DNA of 64,000 nucleotides from Hymenobacter actinosclerus (GTDB lineage Bacteria > Bacteroidota > Bacteroidia > Cytophagales > Hymenobacteraceae), in NCBI RefSeq assembly GCF_900111515.1, contig NZ_FOHS01000001.1, forward strand, positions 193,419 to 257,418, given 5' to 3'. Under the pieces are notes generated by a model, which was given only the letters and a program-made list of their open reading frames with translations, was not told the DNA's origin and did not search any database. Made by a program: the position numbers and the translations under genes. Positions 24,091-32,564 of the stretch are shown piece after piece; position 1 is the first letter of the stretch; each line of letters opens with the position of its first letter.

Positions 24091-26283
24091 ATGCGCACTC
24101 TTACCATTCCGCTGCTGGCGTTGGCCGGCCTGGCCGCCTGCCGCTCCTCCCAGCCAACTGGGCCAACCGCGGCCACTCCCGACGTTAAAACCGCCGCTCC
24201 CACTTCTGCCAAGTTCGTGCTCAACTACCCCGAAACCCGCAAATCCGACCAGAAAGACGACTATTTCGGCACTACGGTAGCCGACCCTTACCGCTGGCTC
24301 GAAGACCCCGATGCACCCGAAACCAAGAGCTGGGTGACGGCCGAAAACAAGGTGACGTTCGGCTACCTGGAGCAGATTCCGTTCCGCGACAAAATCCGCG
24401 AGCGGCTGACTACGCTCTGGAACTATGAGAAGTTCGGCATCCCGCACCAGGAGGGCAACCAGCTGTATTTCAGCAAGAACGACGGCCTCCAGAACCAGGC
24501 CGTGCTCTACGTGCAGCAGGGCGACGGCACCCAGGGCCAGCCCGACGTGCTGCTCGACCCCAACAAGTTCTCGGCCGATGGCACCACGGCCCTGGCCGGC
24601 ACCTACTACTCCAACGACCAGCGCTACATGGCCTACGCCACCAGCGGCGGCGGCTCCGACTGGCAGACGATGAAGGTGCTCGACCTGAAAACCCGCCAGC
24701 CGCTGGCCGACCAGCTCGACTGGGTGAAGGTGTCGGGCGCGGCCTGGTACAAGAACGGCTTCTTTTATAGCCGTTACGACGCGCCCAAGGCTGGCGAAAA
24801 CAAGCTGGCCGGCAAAAACGAGTTCCACAAGGTGTACTACCATCAGCTGGGCAAGCCCCAAAGCACCGACCGGCTGGTATACGAGGACCCCAAAAGCCCG
24901 CTGGGCTTCCGCACCGTGGGCACCACCGACGACGAGCGGTTCCTGGTGCTCTACCTCACCGATGGCAAGGCCGACGGCAACCGCATCTCAGTGCGCGACC
25001 TGACCGACCGGCGGCAGGAGGGAAGCTTTACGTCTATCATCACGAGCTACGAGCACAATAACTCGGTGGTCGGCAACGTGGGCGGGCAGCTGCTGGTGCT
25101 CACCAACAACGGCGCGCCCAACTACCGCGTCGTGCTCATCGACCCCAAAAAGCCCCAGGAGAAAAACTGGAAAACCGTGCTGCCCGAAACCCAGCAGAAG
25201 CTGGAGGGCGTCGACCACGTGGGCGGCTACCTGGTGGCCTCGTACCTGAAGGACGCCAGCAGCCTGATTAAAGTGTACACCGAGAAGGGCGAGTTCAAGC
25301 ACGATGTGGCCCTGCCGGCCATCGGCACGGCCTCGGGCTTCGGCGGCAAGCGCGATGCCAAGCAGGTGTACTACGCCTTCACCTCGTTCACCTACCCCAC
25401 CACCATCTATAAGTACGACCTGGCCACCAACACCAGCACCGTGTTCCGGGCCCCGAAGGTGGATGTAAACCCGCCGGATTACGTCACGACCCAGGTTTTC
25501 TACCAGAGCAAGGACGGCACCAAGGTGCCCATGTTCATCACCCACAAGAAGGGCCTCAAGCTCGACGGCCAGAACCCGACTTACCTGTATGCCTACGGCG
25601 GCTTCAACATCTCGCTCACGCCCAGCTTCTCGGTGGCCCGCATGCTGTGGCTCGAAAACGGGGGCGTGCTGGCCATTCCGAACCTGCGGGGTGGCGGCGA
25701 GTACGGCGAAGCCTGGCACCAGGCCGGCATGACGCCCAAAAAGCAGAACGTGTTCGACGACTTCATTGCCGCCGCCGAGTACCTGAAGGTGCAGGGCTAC
25801 ACCAGCGCCGACCGCCTCGCCATTGCCGGCGGCTCGAACGGCGGCCTGCTGGTGGGCGCTACCATGACCCAGCGCCCCGACCTGTGCAAAGTGGCCTTCC
25901 CGGCCGTGGGCGTGATGGATATGCTGCGCTACCAGAAGTTCACCATCGGCTGGAACTGGGCCCCCGAGTACGGCACCTCCGACAACTACGAGCAGTTCCA
26001 GAACCTGTACAAGTTCTCGCCGCTGCACAACCTGAAGCCGGCCGCCTACCCCGCCACCATGATTACCACCGCCGACCACGACGACCGCGTGGTGCCAGCC
26101 CACTCGTTTAAATACGCCGCCGCTCTGCAAGCCGCCAACACCGGCCCCAACCCCCAGCTCATCCGCGTCGACGTCAACGCGGGCCACGGCGCCGGCAAAA
26201 GCACCAAGCTTCAAATCCAGGAGTGGGCCGACGTCTGGTCCTTCGCCTTCTACAACATGGGCGTTCAGCCGTTTAGCAAGTAA
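24091..26283 (+). CDS. prolyl oligopeptidase family S9A lipoprotein
   Basis: A 730-residue serine peptidase cleaving after proline in short peptides. The start at 24091 gives a lipoprotein signal (MRTLTIPLLALAGLAAC), so it is exported and lipid-anchored; an open frame to 23893 has no signal and is rejected. N-terminal segment YPETRKSDQKDDYFGTTVAD and DPYRWLED (about 60-72) are S9A hallmarks; a seven-blade propeller spans about 120-440; the alpha/beta-hydrolase domain carries Ser582 in GGSNGG, Asp664/665 in TADHDDRVVP and His699 in NAGHGAG. All three catalytic residues are present. Length matches the family. Followed by a word palindrome and a lipoprotein gene with its own promoter. Confidence 0.95.
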   Translation: MRTLTIPLLALAGLAACRSSQPTGPTAATPDVKTAAPTSAKFVLNYPETRKSDQKDDYFGTTVADPYRWLEDPDAPETKSWVTAENKVTFGYLEQIPFRDKIRERLTTLWNYEKFGIPHQEGNQLYFSKNDGLQNQAVLYVQQGDGTQGQPDVLLDPNKFSADGTTALAGTYYSNDQRYMAYATSGGGSDWQTMKVLDLKTRQPLADQLDWVKVSGAAWYKNGFFYSRYDAPKAGENKLAGKNEFHKVYYHQLGKPQSTDRLVYEDPKSPLGFRTVGTTDDERFLVLYLTDGKADGNRISVRDLTDRRQEGSFTSIITSYEHNNSVVGNVGGQLLVLTNNGAPNYRVVLIDPKKPQEKNWKTVLPETQQKLEGVDHVGGYLVASYLKDASSLIKVYTEKGEFKHDVALPAIGTASGFGGKRDAKQVYYAFTSFTYPTTIYKYDLATNTSTVFRAPKVDVNPPDYVTTQVFYQSKDGTKVPMFITHKKGLKLDGQNPTYLYAYGGFNISLTPSFSVARMLWLENGGVLAIPNLRGGGEYGEAWHQAGMTPKKQNVFDDFIAAAEYLKVQGYTSADRLAIAGGSNGGLLVGATMTQRPDLCKVAFPAVGVMDMLRYQKFTIGWNWAPEYGTSDNYEQFQNLYKFSPLHNLKPAAYPATMITTADHDDRVVPAHSFKYAAALQAANTGPNPQLIRVDVNAGHGAGKSTKLQIQEWADVWSFAFYNMGVQPFSK

Positions 26284-26360
26284 GTTGTCAGTTGTTGGTT
26301 GTCAGTTGTCAGGCCGTTTATTTAATGGTACTGACAACTGACAACCAATAACTGACAACT
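26283..26360. repeat. word palindrome: AGTTGTCAGTT-word inverted repeat
   Basis: Arms 26283-26312 and 26331-26360 are reverse complements at 29 of 30 positions, with an 18-nt spacer. Each arm is itself a loose tandem of AGTTGTC words. The same words form the element at 6065-6153. Confidence 0.9.
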
Positions 26361-26369
26361 CATTTACCG

Positions 26370-26377
26370 TATCTTTG
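26370..26377 (+). promoter_or_regulatory. -7 box TATCTTTG for small lipoprotein gene
   Basis: Exact match to the Bacteroidota -7 consensus TAnnTTTG, 44 bp before the ATG at 26421. The -33 region falls in the preceding word palindrome and shows no clear TTTG. Confidence 0.6.
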
Positions 26378-26420
26378 CGGCTGCAAACCGCGTAACTGCT
26401 TTCGTCTTTCTCTTTCTGAT

Positions 26421-26639
26421 ATGAAAAAAATATCCCTGCTCGGCCTGCTGGCCGGTTCGCTGCTGCTCTCCGCCACTTCGTGTAGCAACCCCGATAATAA
26501 GCGGGACGAAGACATGACCGTGAAGCCCCTCGAATACCCCGCACCGGTAGATACAACCGGCGGCAAAACCGATGCTACGCGCGAAATCAACGCGGTCAAC
26601 GCCACCGAATCCATCAAGAAAATGCAGCCGGTGATGTAA
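26421..26639 (+). CDS. small lipoprotein
   Basis: A 72-residue protein with a lipoprotein signal (MKKISLLGLLAGSLLLS, lipobox ATSC, Cys21) and a hydrophilic mature part of about 50 residues rich in Asp, Thr and Lys (SNPDNKRDEDMTVKP). No family recognised. It has its own promoter-like box and a downstream terminator, so it appears monocistronic. Small lipoproteins of this form are common in Bacteroidota; the function is unknown. Confidence 0.75.
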   Translation: MKKISLLGLLAGSLLLSATSCSNPDNKRDEDMTVKPLEYPAPVDTTGGKTDATREINAVNATESIKKMQPVM

Positions 26640-26662
26640 TTGCCCCTTTCTGGCCAACAGCA

Positions 26663-26698
26663 AAAAGAGCAGCGTACCCACCGGGGCGCTGCTCTTTT
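26663..26698. terminator. intrinsic terminator after small lipoprotein
   Basis: Perfect 12-bp stem (26663-26674 with 26687-26698; AAAAGAGCAGCG / CGCTGCTCTTTT) with a 12-nt loop and trailing T run. Confidence 0.85.
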
Positions 26699-26819
26699 CG
26701 CGTTAAGGCCTCTATCTTAGGAGTGGCCGACGGGCCCCGGACAAAGAGCACTCGCGTGCGCTTCTTCCTTTCAAAGGGCCGCATTTTACGGACGCTTCTC
26801 ACTTCTCACTTCTCCATCC

Positions 26820-27326
26820 ATGTTTATTCGCCGGGGCCGGGAGGCCGACTTGCCGCAGGTGCTGGCCCTGATTCAGGAGCTGGCCGAGTATGAAAAGGCC
26901 GCCAACGAAGTCACGAACACGCTGGCCGATATGCAGCGCGACGGGTTTGGCCCCGAGCCCATCTTTGGCTTTTTCGTGGCCCTGGAAGTGCCCGAGGGGC
27001 CCATTGTGGGCATTGCGCTCTACTACACCGCCTACTCGACCTGGAAGGGCCGGATGCTGTTTCTGGAAGACCTGGTCGTGACCGAGGCCATGCGCGGCAC
27101 CGGCCTGGGCCGCCGGCTGTTCGAGGCCGTGGTGGCCGAAGCGCGCCATACCGGGGCGCACCGCCTCCGCTGGCAGGTGCTGGACTGGAACGAGCCGGCC
27201 ATTGGCTTCTACAAGAAGCTGGGCGCTAACCTCGACCCCGAGTGGTACAACGGCAACCTCACCGCCGAGCAAATTCAGGATTTCCCCTGCGACCCGGCTG
27301 TGGAAGCGGCCGTGCGGGAAGAATAG
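26820..27326 (+). CDS. GNAT-family N-acetyltransferase
   Basis: A 168-residue acyl-CoA-dependent acetyltransferase. FIRRGREADLPQVLALIQEL opens the GNAT fold; LFLEDLVVTEAMRGTGLGRR (about 79-98) is motif A with the RxxGxG acetyl-CoA loop; LRWQVLDWNEPAIGFYKKLG (about 118-137) is motif B. The sequence is closest in style to the spermidine/diamine acetyltransferase (SSAT-like) group, where EDLVV and WNEPAIxFYKxLGA are conserved, but the substrate is not proven. A half word-repeat (TCTCACTTCTC) directly precedes the ATG. A REP-like doublet follows. Confidence 0.92.
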   Translation: MFIRRGREADLPQVLALIQELAEYEKAANEVTNTLADMQRDGFGPEPIFGFFVALEVPEGPIVGIALYYTAYSTWKGRMLFLEDLVVTEAMRGTGLGRRLFEAVVAEARHTGAHRLRWQVLDWNEPAIGFYKKLGANLDPEWYNGNLTAEQIQDFPCDPAVEAAVREE

Positions 27327-27340
27327 GGGGTAACGTGGCC

Positions 27341-27402
27341 CGGACTTCAGTCCGTAGCCCGCTGGTTTGGCCGTTCCAACCAGCGTGCTACGGACTGAAA
27401 CG
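27341..27402. repeat. REP-like doublet, second family (CGGACT/GTAG)
   Basis: Unit 1: CGGACTTCAGTCCG hairpin (27341-27354) followed by TAG and a CCCGCTGG tail. Unit 2 (27379-27402) is its inverted partner (CCAGCGTGCTACGGACTGAA). The hairpin plus GTAG/CTAC tetranucleotide and inverted pairing copy the REPIN layout with a different sequence from the CCCAGGG family. Confidence 0.75.
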
Positions 27403-27433
27403 CTTAGTGTGAGTTAGAATTAGCAGCTAAAAA

Positions 27434-27568
27434 ACTAGCTCCCCTCCTTGGAAAGGAGGGGCTGGGGGTGGTTGATTAGCGTTGAACGGAGGCTAGAAAC
27501 TAGCTCTAATCATCGTTCCTGCATCCTCAACCACCCCCAGCCCCTCCTTGGAAAGGAGGGGAGCTAGT
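27434..27568. repeat. 42-bp inverted repeat with nested CCCCTCC palindromes
   Basis: Arms 27434-27475 and 27527-27568 match as reverse complements except at the centre of an internal palindrome (CCCCTCCTTGGAAAGGAGGGG) that each arm carries. The structure is thus a palindrome of palindromes. It lies between the GNAT gene (+) and the DUF4286 gene (-). AGCTCCCCTCCT recurs in the terminator at 62326-62403. Confidence 0.9.
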
Positions 27569-27621
27569 GGCTAGTTTTTAACTCATGCCAAGCATTGAAG
27601 GCCGGGCCACGTTTTCCACCA

Positions 27622-27924
27622 TTAGCCAAGCACTTCCAGCATGGTGCGGAAAGAAGCGTAGCGGCCGCCGAAGTGGCGGTCCATATCGGCAATCAGGGCG
27701 GGGGCGGCCACTTGCTGGTAGGTTTCGAGCTGCTCCCGGCTCACGGCATAGTACTGCGAGGCGTAGGTGATGCCGCCTTCCTCTTCATCGAGCATCCGGC
27801 AAAGCTGGGCCTTCAGGAAGAAGCCGGTAGCCAGCACTTCCGGCATGTGGGTGTCCTGCATGTAGGCCAGCCACTGGTCGGCAATTTCCGGGTCGAGGCT
27901 GGTGGTTACGTTGTATAAAATCAT
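27622..27924 (-). CDS. DUF4286 family protein
   Basis: A 100-residue soluble protein. MILYNVTTSLDPEIADQWLA, MQDTHMPEVLATGFFLKAQL and RHFGGRYASFRTMLEVL follow the DUF4286 pattern, a dimeric alpha/beta-barrel-like small protein of unknown function conserved in Bacteroidota. Length is normal for the family. It is downstream of the DUF6526 gene on the same strand but separated by a strong hairpin (27960-28001). Confidence 0.88.
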   Translation of the reverse strand: MILYNVTTSLDPEIADQWLAYMQDTHMPEVLATGFFLKAQLCRMLDEEEGGITYASQYYAVSREQLETYQQVAAPALIADMDRHFGGRYASFRTMLEVLG

Positions 27925-27959
27925 GGCTGGTTGGGGCCGGGGAATAGGGTTGAAAGGAA

Positions 27960-28001
27960 CGTTGCGCTATTTCGGGGCGAATGGCCCGAAATAGCGCAAC
28001 G
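27960..28001. terminator. strong hairpin between DUF6526 and DUF4286 genes
   Basis: Perfect 17-bp stem (27960-27976 with 27985-28001; CGTTGCGCTATTTCGGG) and an 8-nt loop. It lacks a T run on the minus strand, so it may be a structural or repeat element and not a canonical terminator. Confidence 0.6.
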
Positions 28002-28082
28002 CAAAAGTCAGCTAAAAAATCCTGAAGCCGGCATTTTTAACGCCAGGGCCTGCTGGTTGCCGGCCAACCGCCGGCCCCCTAA

Positions 28083-28532
28083 TCAAACGCGCATATGGTC
28101 GAAGTGGAAATCCTGGATGCGGGCCTGAATGTCTTTCGACGACAGGTTTTCGCGGATGGCGGCCTGGGTGAGCTCGGCCAGCTCGGCGTCGCCGGCGAAT
28201 CGCAGGGCCAGAATCTGGCCGAGCTTTAGTTTGTCTTCGAGCGGGCGCAGGCTCTGGCCGGTTACCTCGAAGTAGCGCTGGCGCACTTCCAGGCGCAGCA
28301 GCCGGTCTTGCAGCGTGAGGGCGTAGTGCTGGCGCAGCATCAGCAGCACCCCGAAGCCAACGACGGCCAAGGCAGCCACCGTAAACCAGAGGCGGGAAAT
28401 TTCGGAGTCGTCGCCGGCCACATCAAGGTAGCGCCGCACGCCGTAGATGGCCAGAATGAGGGCCGCCGGCAGCAGCACAAAGTGGTGCCAGGGGTAAAAC
28501 ATGGGCTTGTTCTTGGTCGGTTTGGCGGCCAT
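28083..28532 (-). CDS. DUF6526-like membrane protein
   Basis: A 149-residue protein with two helices: about 15-33 (HHFVLLPAALILAIYGV) and 46-66 (LWFTVAALAVVGFGVLLML). A soluble C-terminal part follows with RLLRLEVRQRYFEVTGQSL and LSSKDIQARIQDFHFDH. The PWHHFVLLP opening and the ALRFAGDAELAELTQAAI segment fit a small Bacteroidota family that I believe is DUF6526. Function unknown. It is downstream of the TonB receptor but a perfect terminator intervenes. Confidence 0.8.
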   Translation of the reverse strand: MAAKPTKNKPMFYPWHHFVLLPAALILAIYGVRRYLDVAGDDSEISRLWFTVAALAVVGFGVLLMLRQHYALTLQDRLLRLEVRQRYFEVTGQSLRPLEDKLKLGQILALRFAGDAELAELTQAAIRENLSSKDIQARIQDFHFDHMRV

Positions 28533-28575
28533 AGGATGCGGGTTGAGGAGAAATGGGTGAACTGCTGATACGCAA

Positions 28576-28600
28576 AAACGCCGGCCAATGGCCGGCGTTT
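28576..28600 (-). terminator. intrinsic terminator of the TonB receptor gene
   Basis: Perfect 11-bp stem (AAACGCCGGCC / GGCCGGCGTTT) with a 3-nt loop; on the minus strand the stem runs into GTTTTTG. It lies 79 bp after the receptor stop codon. Confidence 0.85.
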
Positions 28601-28678
28601 AGGTTTTCTGTTGGTTCAGGCGCGCAACAGCCACGCTTTGAAAGGCGCGCCACCCGCAAGCGGGGGCGGCCGGCTGTC

Positions 28679-31129
28679 TTACTTGAACGACAGCGGCACA
28701 ATGAGTTTCACGCTCAGGTTGCGGCCCATGTTGAACACGCCCGGCCGGCCGGTGGCGTAGTTTACGTCGGTGTACTTGAGGCGGCTCAGGTGGTTCTGGT
28801 AGGCTACATCGAACACGTTATTGAGCGTCAGGTAAAGCGAGAACAGCGTGCGGTCTTTGGCCGACACCACATCGGAGCCCAGCCCCAGGTTTACCAGCGT
28901 GTAGCCGGCCGTGCGGGTTTCGGTATCGAAGGCTGAGAAGATGCGGTTCTGGGCGAAATTGTGCTCCAGCGCCGTACGGGCGTACAGGTTGCGCAGCCGC
29001 GAGCCGCCCACCTTGGCAAAGTTCACCCGCAGCTCCGACTGAAACCGGTCGGCCGGAATAAACGGCAGGTGGCGCTGGCCGGCGGGCTGGCCCAGCTGCA
29101 CGGCCCGCACCAGCGAAAACGAGTTTTCGAAGTGCAGCCAGTCGAGCGGGTGGGGGTGCAAATCGAGGCTGATTTCGCCGCCCGCCAGCCGCGCATCGCC
29201 CTGCCCGTAGCGGAACACCCGGTCGCCCTCCACCGACAGCGAGTCGCCGCCGCCGGCCGCTCCCAGCACGCTCGGGAATATGTAGTTGCTGATGCGGTTA
29301 CGGAACGCGTCGACCGACAAATCCACGTGCTCGGAGGTGAAGGCCAGGCCGCCATCGAGCTGGAAGCTGGTTTCGGCCCGCAGGTTGGGCTCCCCGATTT
29401 CGTAGCGCACGGTGCCCTCGTGCTTGCCGTTCGAGCCCAGCTCGGCAATGTTGGGCGCCCGAAAGCCGCGGGCCGCGTTGGCCTTAAGCACCAGGTTCTC
29501 GCCCAGCGAATACGACCCGCCCAGGCTGCCGCTCACGTTGCGGAAGGTGCTCGTGAAGCCCCCGAACTTGGTTTCGCCTTGCCCGGCGGGCACCGGCTGC
29601 CCGTCGGCGTCCAGGTACAGCGCGTCGGCCTTGATGCGGCGCAAATCGTAGCGCAGGCCCCCGCTTACATCGAGCCGGCCGAAGCTCTTTTTGGTTACGC
29701 CGAACAGGCCGCCATCGAGCAGCCTATAGGCCGGAATCAGGAACTCCACGCCCCTGTTCTGGTTTTCCTGCTGCATCCCGCTCACGCCAAACGTGGTGTT
29801 CCAGCCGTTCATCTCGGGCAGAAACCAGCGCACGGCGTAATCCACGGTGCGCAGCTGGAAGAAGAGCGAGGTTTCGGCCGGCACCAGCGCGTTGCCGAAC
29901 TCCCGGCGCAGGTTCTGCTGCCACCCCAGGTTGGCCGTCAGCCGGTGCCGGCCCAGAATAAAGCTGTTGTCGAGGCCGATGCGCAGGTGGTTGACCTGCT
30001 GGCGGGGCACGGCCAGACCGTAGCCGCGCAAATCGGCGTCGGAAACCGGTACGTCGGTTAGCTCGTCGCCGGCGGCCGTGGGCACTTCTTTCAGGAAACG
30101 GCCCGTCAGCGAGTCGCGGGCGCCCTCAATCAGGCCCAGCTGCTGGTTGAAGGAGTTGAAGGTGAGGTGCGAGTAGCCCCAGCTTTTGTTCAGGCCCACG
30201 TAGCCGCTGCCGTCCAGCTCCCGGAAGCCCGAGTTGTACACCCGGCCGTCGTAGCGGTTGCGGTAGTTGCCGGCCAGCTTGCCCGAGCCGCGCAGCTGCC
30301 AGTTCAGGCCGTTCAGGTTGCCCGCGTTCCAGAGCGAATAGCCCTGCTGCTGGTTGTTGGCCTGGTAGGTGGCGGCCACGGCACCCAGCACCCGGCCCTC
30401 GGCCACGGGCTCGGGGGGCAGAAAGTTGATGACGCCCGCCAGCCCGTCGGAGCCATACAGCAACGAGCCCGGCCCTTTGATAATCTCGGCCCTATCGATG
30501 CTGAACTCGTCGATTTCGATGCCGTGCTCATCGCCCCACTGCTGGCCCTCCTGCTTGGCGCCGTTGTTGAGGGTGATGACGCGGTTGGACCCCAGCCCCC
30601 GGATAACGGGCTTGCTGATAGCGGCCCCCGTCGTAAGCTGGTTCAGACCGGGCACGTGGGCCAGCGCATCCACAGCGTTGGTGGCCGAGCTTTGCTGCAA
30701 CTGGCTTTGGCCGACTACGGTAGTGGGCACCGGCGAGCGGCGCAGTTCCGTGCTGGCCGACACGCCCGTTACCACCACCTGCCCGATTTCGGTGGCCGTG
30801 GGTTCCAGCGCCATATTCAGCGCCGCGCCCGCGCCCGTATCTACGGTGCGGGCCACCGTCGAGTAACCAACGAAGCGCACCTGCATCAGAAACCGGCCCC
30901 GGGGCAGGTCGGCGAAGCTGAACCGGCCGTCCTCGTCGGTGGCCGTAGCCTGGCGCAGGTCGGGGAAGTAAATGGTAGCCCCGGGCAGGGGCTCGCCGGT
31001 AGCCGCGTCGGTAACGCGGCCCGTGACGGGCGCATTGGCCGCGGCGCGTGTCGGAGCCGGCATGGAAGTCTGGGCCACAGCCAGGCCCGAGCCGAGCGCC
31101 AGGCTCGTCGTGATAAAAAACTTAAGCAT
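28679..31129 (-). CDS. TonB-dependent receptor with carboxypeptidase-regulatory-like domain
   Basis: An 816-residue outer-membrane transporter. Signal peptide (1-20, LGSGLAVAQ), regulatory-like domain (about 33-115, PVTGRVTDAATGEPLPGATI), plug (about 120-240) with QQSSATNAVDALAHVPGLNQ, KPVIRGLGSNRVITLNNGAK and AEIIKGPGSLLYGSDGLAG, then a barrel ending KLIVPLSFK. The plug and the Gly-Ser-Asp-Gly motif fit the subclass related to metal, haem or cobalamin receptors. It is preceded on the same strand by a His-rich small exported protein, a pairing I associate with metal uptake, so a metal chelate is a likely but unproven ligand. Confidence 0.92.
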   Translation of the reverse strand: MLKFFITTSLALGSGLAVAQTSMPAPTRAAANAPVTGRVTDAATGEPLPGATIYFPDLRQATATDEDGRFSFADLPRGRFLMQVRFVGYSTVARTVDTGAGAALNMALEPTATEIGQVVVTGVSASTELRRSPVPTTVVGQSQLQQSSATNAVDALAHVPGLNQLTTGAAISKPVIRGLGSNRVITLNNGAKQEGQQWGDEHGIEIDEFSIDRAEIIKGPGSLLYGSDGLAGVINFLPPEPVAEGRVLGAVAATYQANNQQQGYSLWNAGNLNGLNWQLRGSGKLAGNYRNRYDGRVYNSGFRELDGSGYVGLNKSWGYSHLTFNSFNQQLGLIEGARDSLTGRFLKEVPTAAGDELTDVPVSDADLRGYGLAVPRQQVNHLRIGLDNSFILGRHRLTANLGWQQNLRREFGNALVPAETSLFFQLRTVDYAVRWFLPEMNGWNTTFGVSGMQQENQNRGVEFLIPAYRLLDGGLFGVTKKSFGRLDVSGGLRYDLRRIKADALYLDADGQPVPAGQGETKFGGFTSTFRNVSGSLGGSYSLGENLVLKANAARGFRAPNIAELGSNGKHEGTVRYEIGEPNLRAETSFQLDGGLAFTSEHVDLSVDAFRNRISNYIFPSVLGAAGGGDSLSVEGDRVFRYGQGDARLAGGEISLDLHPHPLDWLHFENSFSLVRAVQLGQPAGQRHLPFIPADRFQSELRVNFAKVGGSRLRNLYARTALEHNFAQNRIFSAFDTETRTAGYTLVNLGLGSDVVSAKDRTLFSLYLTLNNVFDVAYQNHLSRLKYTDVNYATGRPGVFNMGRNLSVKLIVPLSFK

Positions 31130-31376
31130 AAAAGCAGAAAACGGAGGAGACCAGCAGCCAACGAAGTGACGCAGCTGCTACGCGACCAGCTAATGGTCAA
31201 GCGCTAGCAGGCGCATCACCCGCCACAAATGGCCGGTCACCTCAGGAAGTAAAATGGAAAGCAGCCTGGCAAGGCCGTAGCGCCGCTAAAAGCAGCCCAA
31301 CGCGCACCAGCAGCACAGTGCCATCCTCAAAAAGACAGTATTCGGCCCACCAAAGAGCCCGGCTCGCATAGCCTCA

Positions 31377-31724
31377 CTAAGCACTAAGCACGAGAGGCGG
31401 GCCGCGCGAATCGGCCGTGGCGCGGGTGGCCGAGTGCCACACCGAGAAAGCGGGCAGCGAGCGGGCCAGCAGGTAGCCCACGGGCGCCGCTGGCAGCACG
31501 AGCGGGGCCGGCGGCTGAAAAGCCGCGTTGAAAAAATGGTCGACCGCGCAGTGCTGGTGCTGGCTGCTGACTATGGCCTTGCGGCTGCCCGCCGGGCCGG
31601 CCTCCAGCGGGGCATCAACGGTATGCTGGTGCTCGTGCAGCGCCAGAATCCAGGCGTCGGGTACCTGCACCCGCGCAAAGCACAGGAGCAGCACCAAAGC
31701 CAGCCGGGACCGAAGAGCGCGCAT
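31377..31724 (-). CDS. small His-rich exported protein upstream of TonB receptor
   Basis: A 115-residue protein. The start at 31724 gives a signal-anchor or signal peptide (MRALRSRLALVLLLCFARVQ); the frame is open to 31814 but that part has no feature. Metal-type residues are dense: ILALHEHQHTVDAP and SSQHQHCAVDHFFNAAF. The two HxHxH-like clusters and HC..DHFFN pattern recur in unnamed proteins encoded beside TonB receptors in this phylum, to my recollection. A role in periplasmic metal handling is inferred. The 247-bp gap to the receptor start shows no clear promoter or riboswitch. Confidence 0.68.
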   Translation of the reverse strand: MRALRSRLALVLLLCFARVQVPDAWILALHEHQHTVDAPLEAGPAGSRKAIVSSQHQHCAVDHFFNAAFQPPAPLVLPAAPVGYLLARSLPAFSVWHSATRATADSRGPPLVLSA

Positions 31725-32013
31725 CAGCAGAACGAGACGAATGAGGGCTAAATGTACGGCAAATTGCCCGACTGCCACCTCCCCGGCCGCCATTGGGCAC
31801 GAACCCAAGGGCAATAGAATAACTGGATTTTAGGCTGTGCCGGACCGTTGGCGAAACGCAGCGAATAGCCTAAGCACAAATGGAATAGTTGTATTTCGTT
31901 GAATTTAAGGCCTTCTGAAAAATTTGTATTTGTAGAATGCGGCACGAACTGTAATATTGTATCCTCGTTTTGATATATGTAGTGGTGACGGGAGTTAATC
32001 AGGTGTGGAAGAG
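31725..32013. other. AT-rich divergent intergenic region
   Basis: Between the His-rich protein (-) and the STAS-like protein (+). From about 31815 the base composition turns AT-rich (runs such as AAAAATTTGTATTTG), as expected of promoters, but no exact TAnnTTTG with a well-spaced TTTG was found. No repeat or RNA gene seen. Confidence 0.5.
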
Positions 32014-32451
32014 ATGGAGGTTGAAACGCTGAAAAGCCCCTTGGTAGTAAGATACGAGCGAAATGCGGCGCTGCTGCATGCGCAGTGGCAGTTTCTGTCG
32101 GCCCCGCACCGGGCTCCATCGGCCCTGCAAAGCCTGCTGACGGCTGCGGCTGCTCCGCGGGTGCGCGACTGCCTCTTGGATTTACGGCATATGCCCGACC
32201 TGGCCTCCATGGGTCAGCCGCAGACGGAATACCATTTACTGGTGCAGCTGGCCTCACTGCCGCTCCAGCACTTGGCCTTGGTATTTAAGGCTGATTGGCA
32301 GCATGAGGCCCTGCTCGCCGCTACCGACTACCTGGCGCCCACCTACGAAGTGCAGGTGTTCGATGATGACGCTACGGCCCTCGACTGGCTCCGGCAAACC
32401 GGCGAAGGCTATCGGGGCCGGGGTGGGAGCATGGGGCCGCTGTCAAACTGA
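32014..32451 (+). CDS. STAS/SpoIIAA-like small protein
   Basis: A 145-residue soluble protein (ATG at 32014; a GTG at 32005 in frame is an alternative). Alternating strands and helices fit a STAS or SEC14-like fold: VVRYERNAALLHAQW, VRDCLLDLRHMPDLAS, LQHLALVFKADWQHEALLA and VQVFDDDATALDWLRQ. The last motif (F-D-D-x-x-x-A-x-x-W-L) is common in small STAS-like proteins of Hymenobacter relatives. A second protein of this style is at 61917. No serine phosphorylation motif is evident. Function unknown. Confidence 0.7.
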   Translation: MEVETLKSPLVVRYERNAALLHAQWQFLSAPHRAPSALQSLLTAAAAPRVRDCLLDLRHMPDLASMGQPQTEYHLLVQLASLPLQHLALVFKADWQHEALLAATDYLAPTYEVQVFDDDATALDWLRQTGEGYRGRGGSMGPLSN

Positions 32452-32564
32452 CAGCCAAAGCCAGACTGGAACAGGGTTTGAAACCAGCTTTCCGCGCCGC
32501 TGATGCTCCCTTGGGGCTGGCAGAATGGCCGGTTTCGTTTTCATTCACCTTTTCTGATTCTGTT

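Noticed and set aside
31130-31376. Possible cobalamin riboswitch before the second TonB receptor
   Set aside because: A GGCACTGT string on the minus strand is not the B12 box GCCACTG and no other conserved riboswitch element could be aligned by eye.
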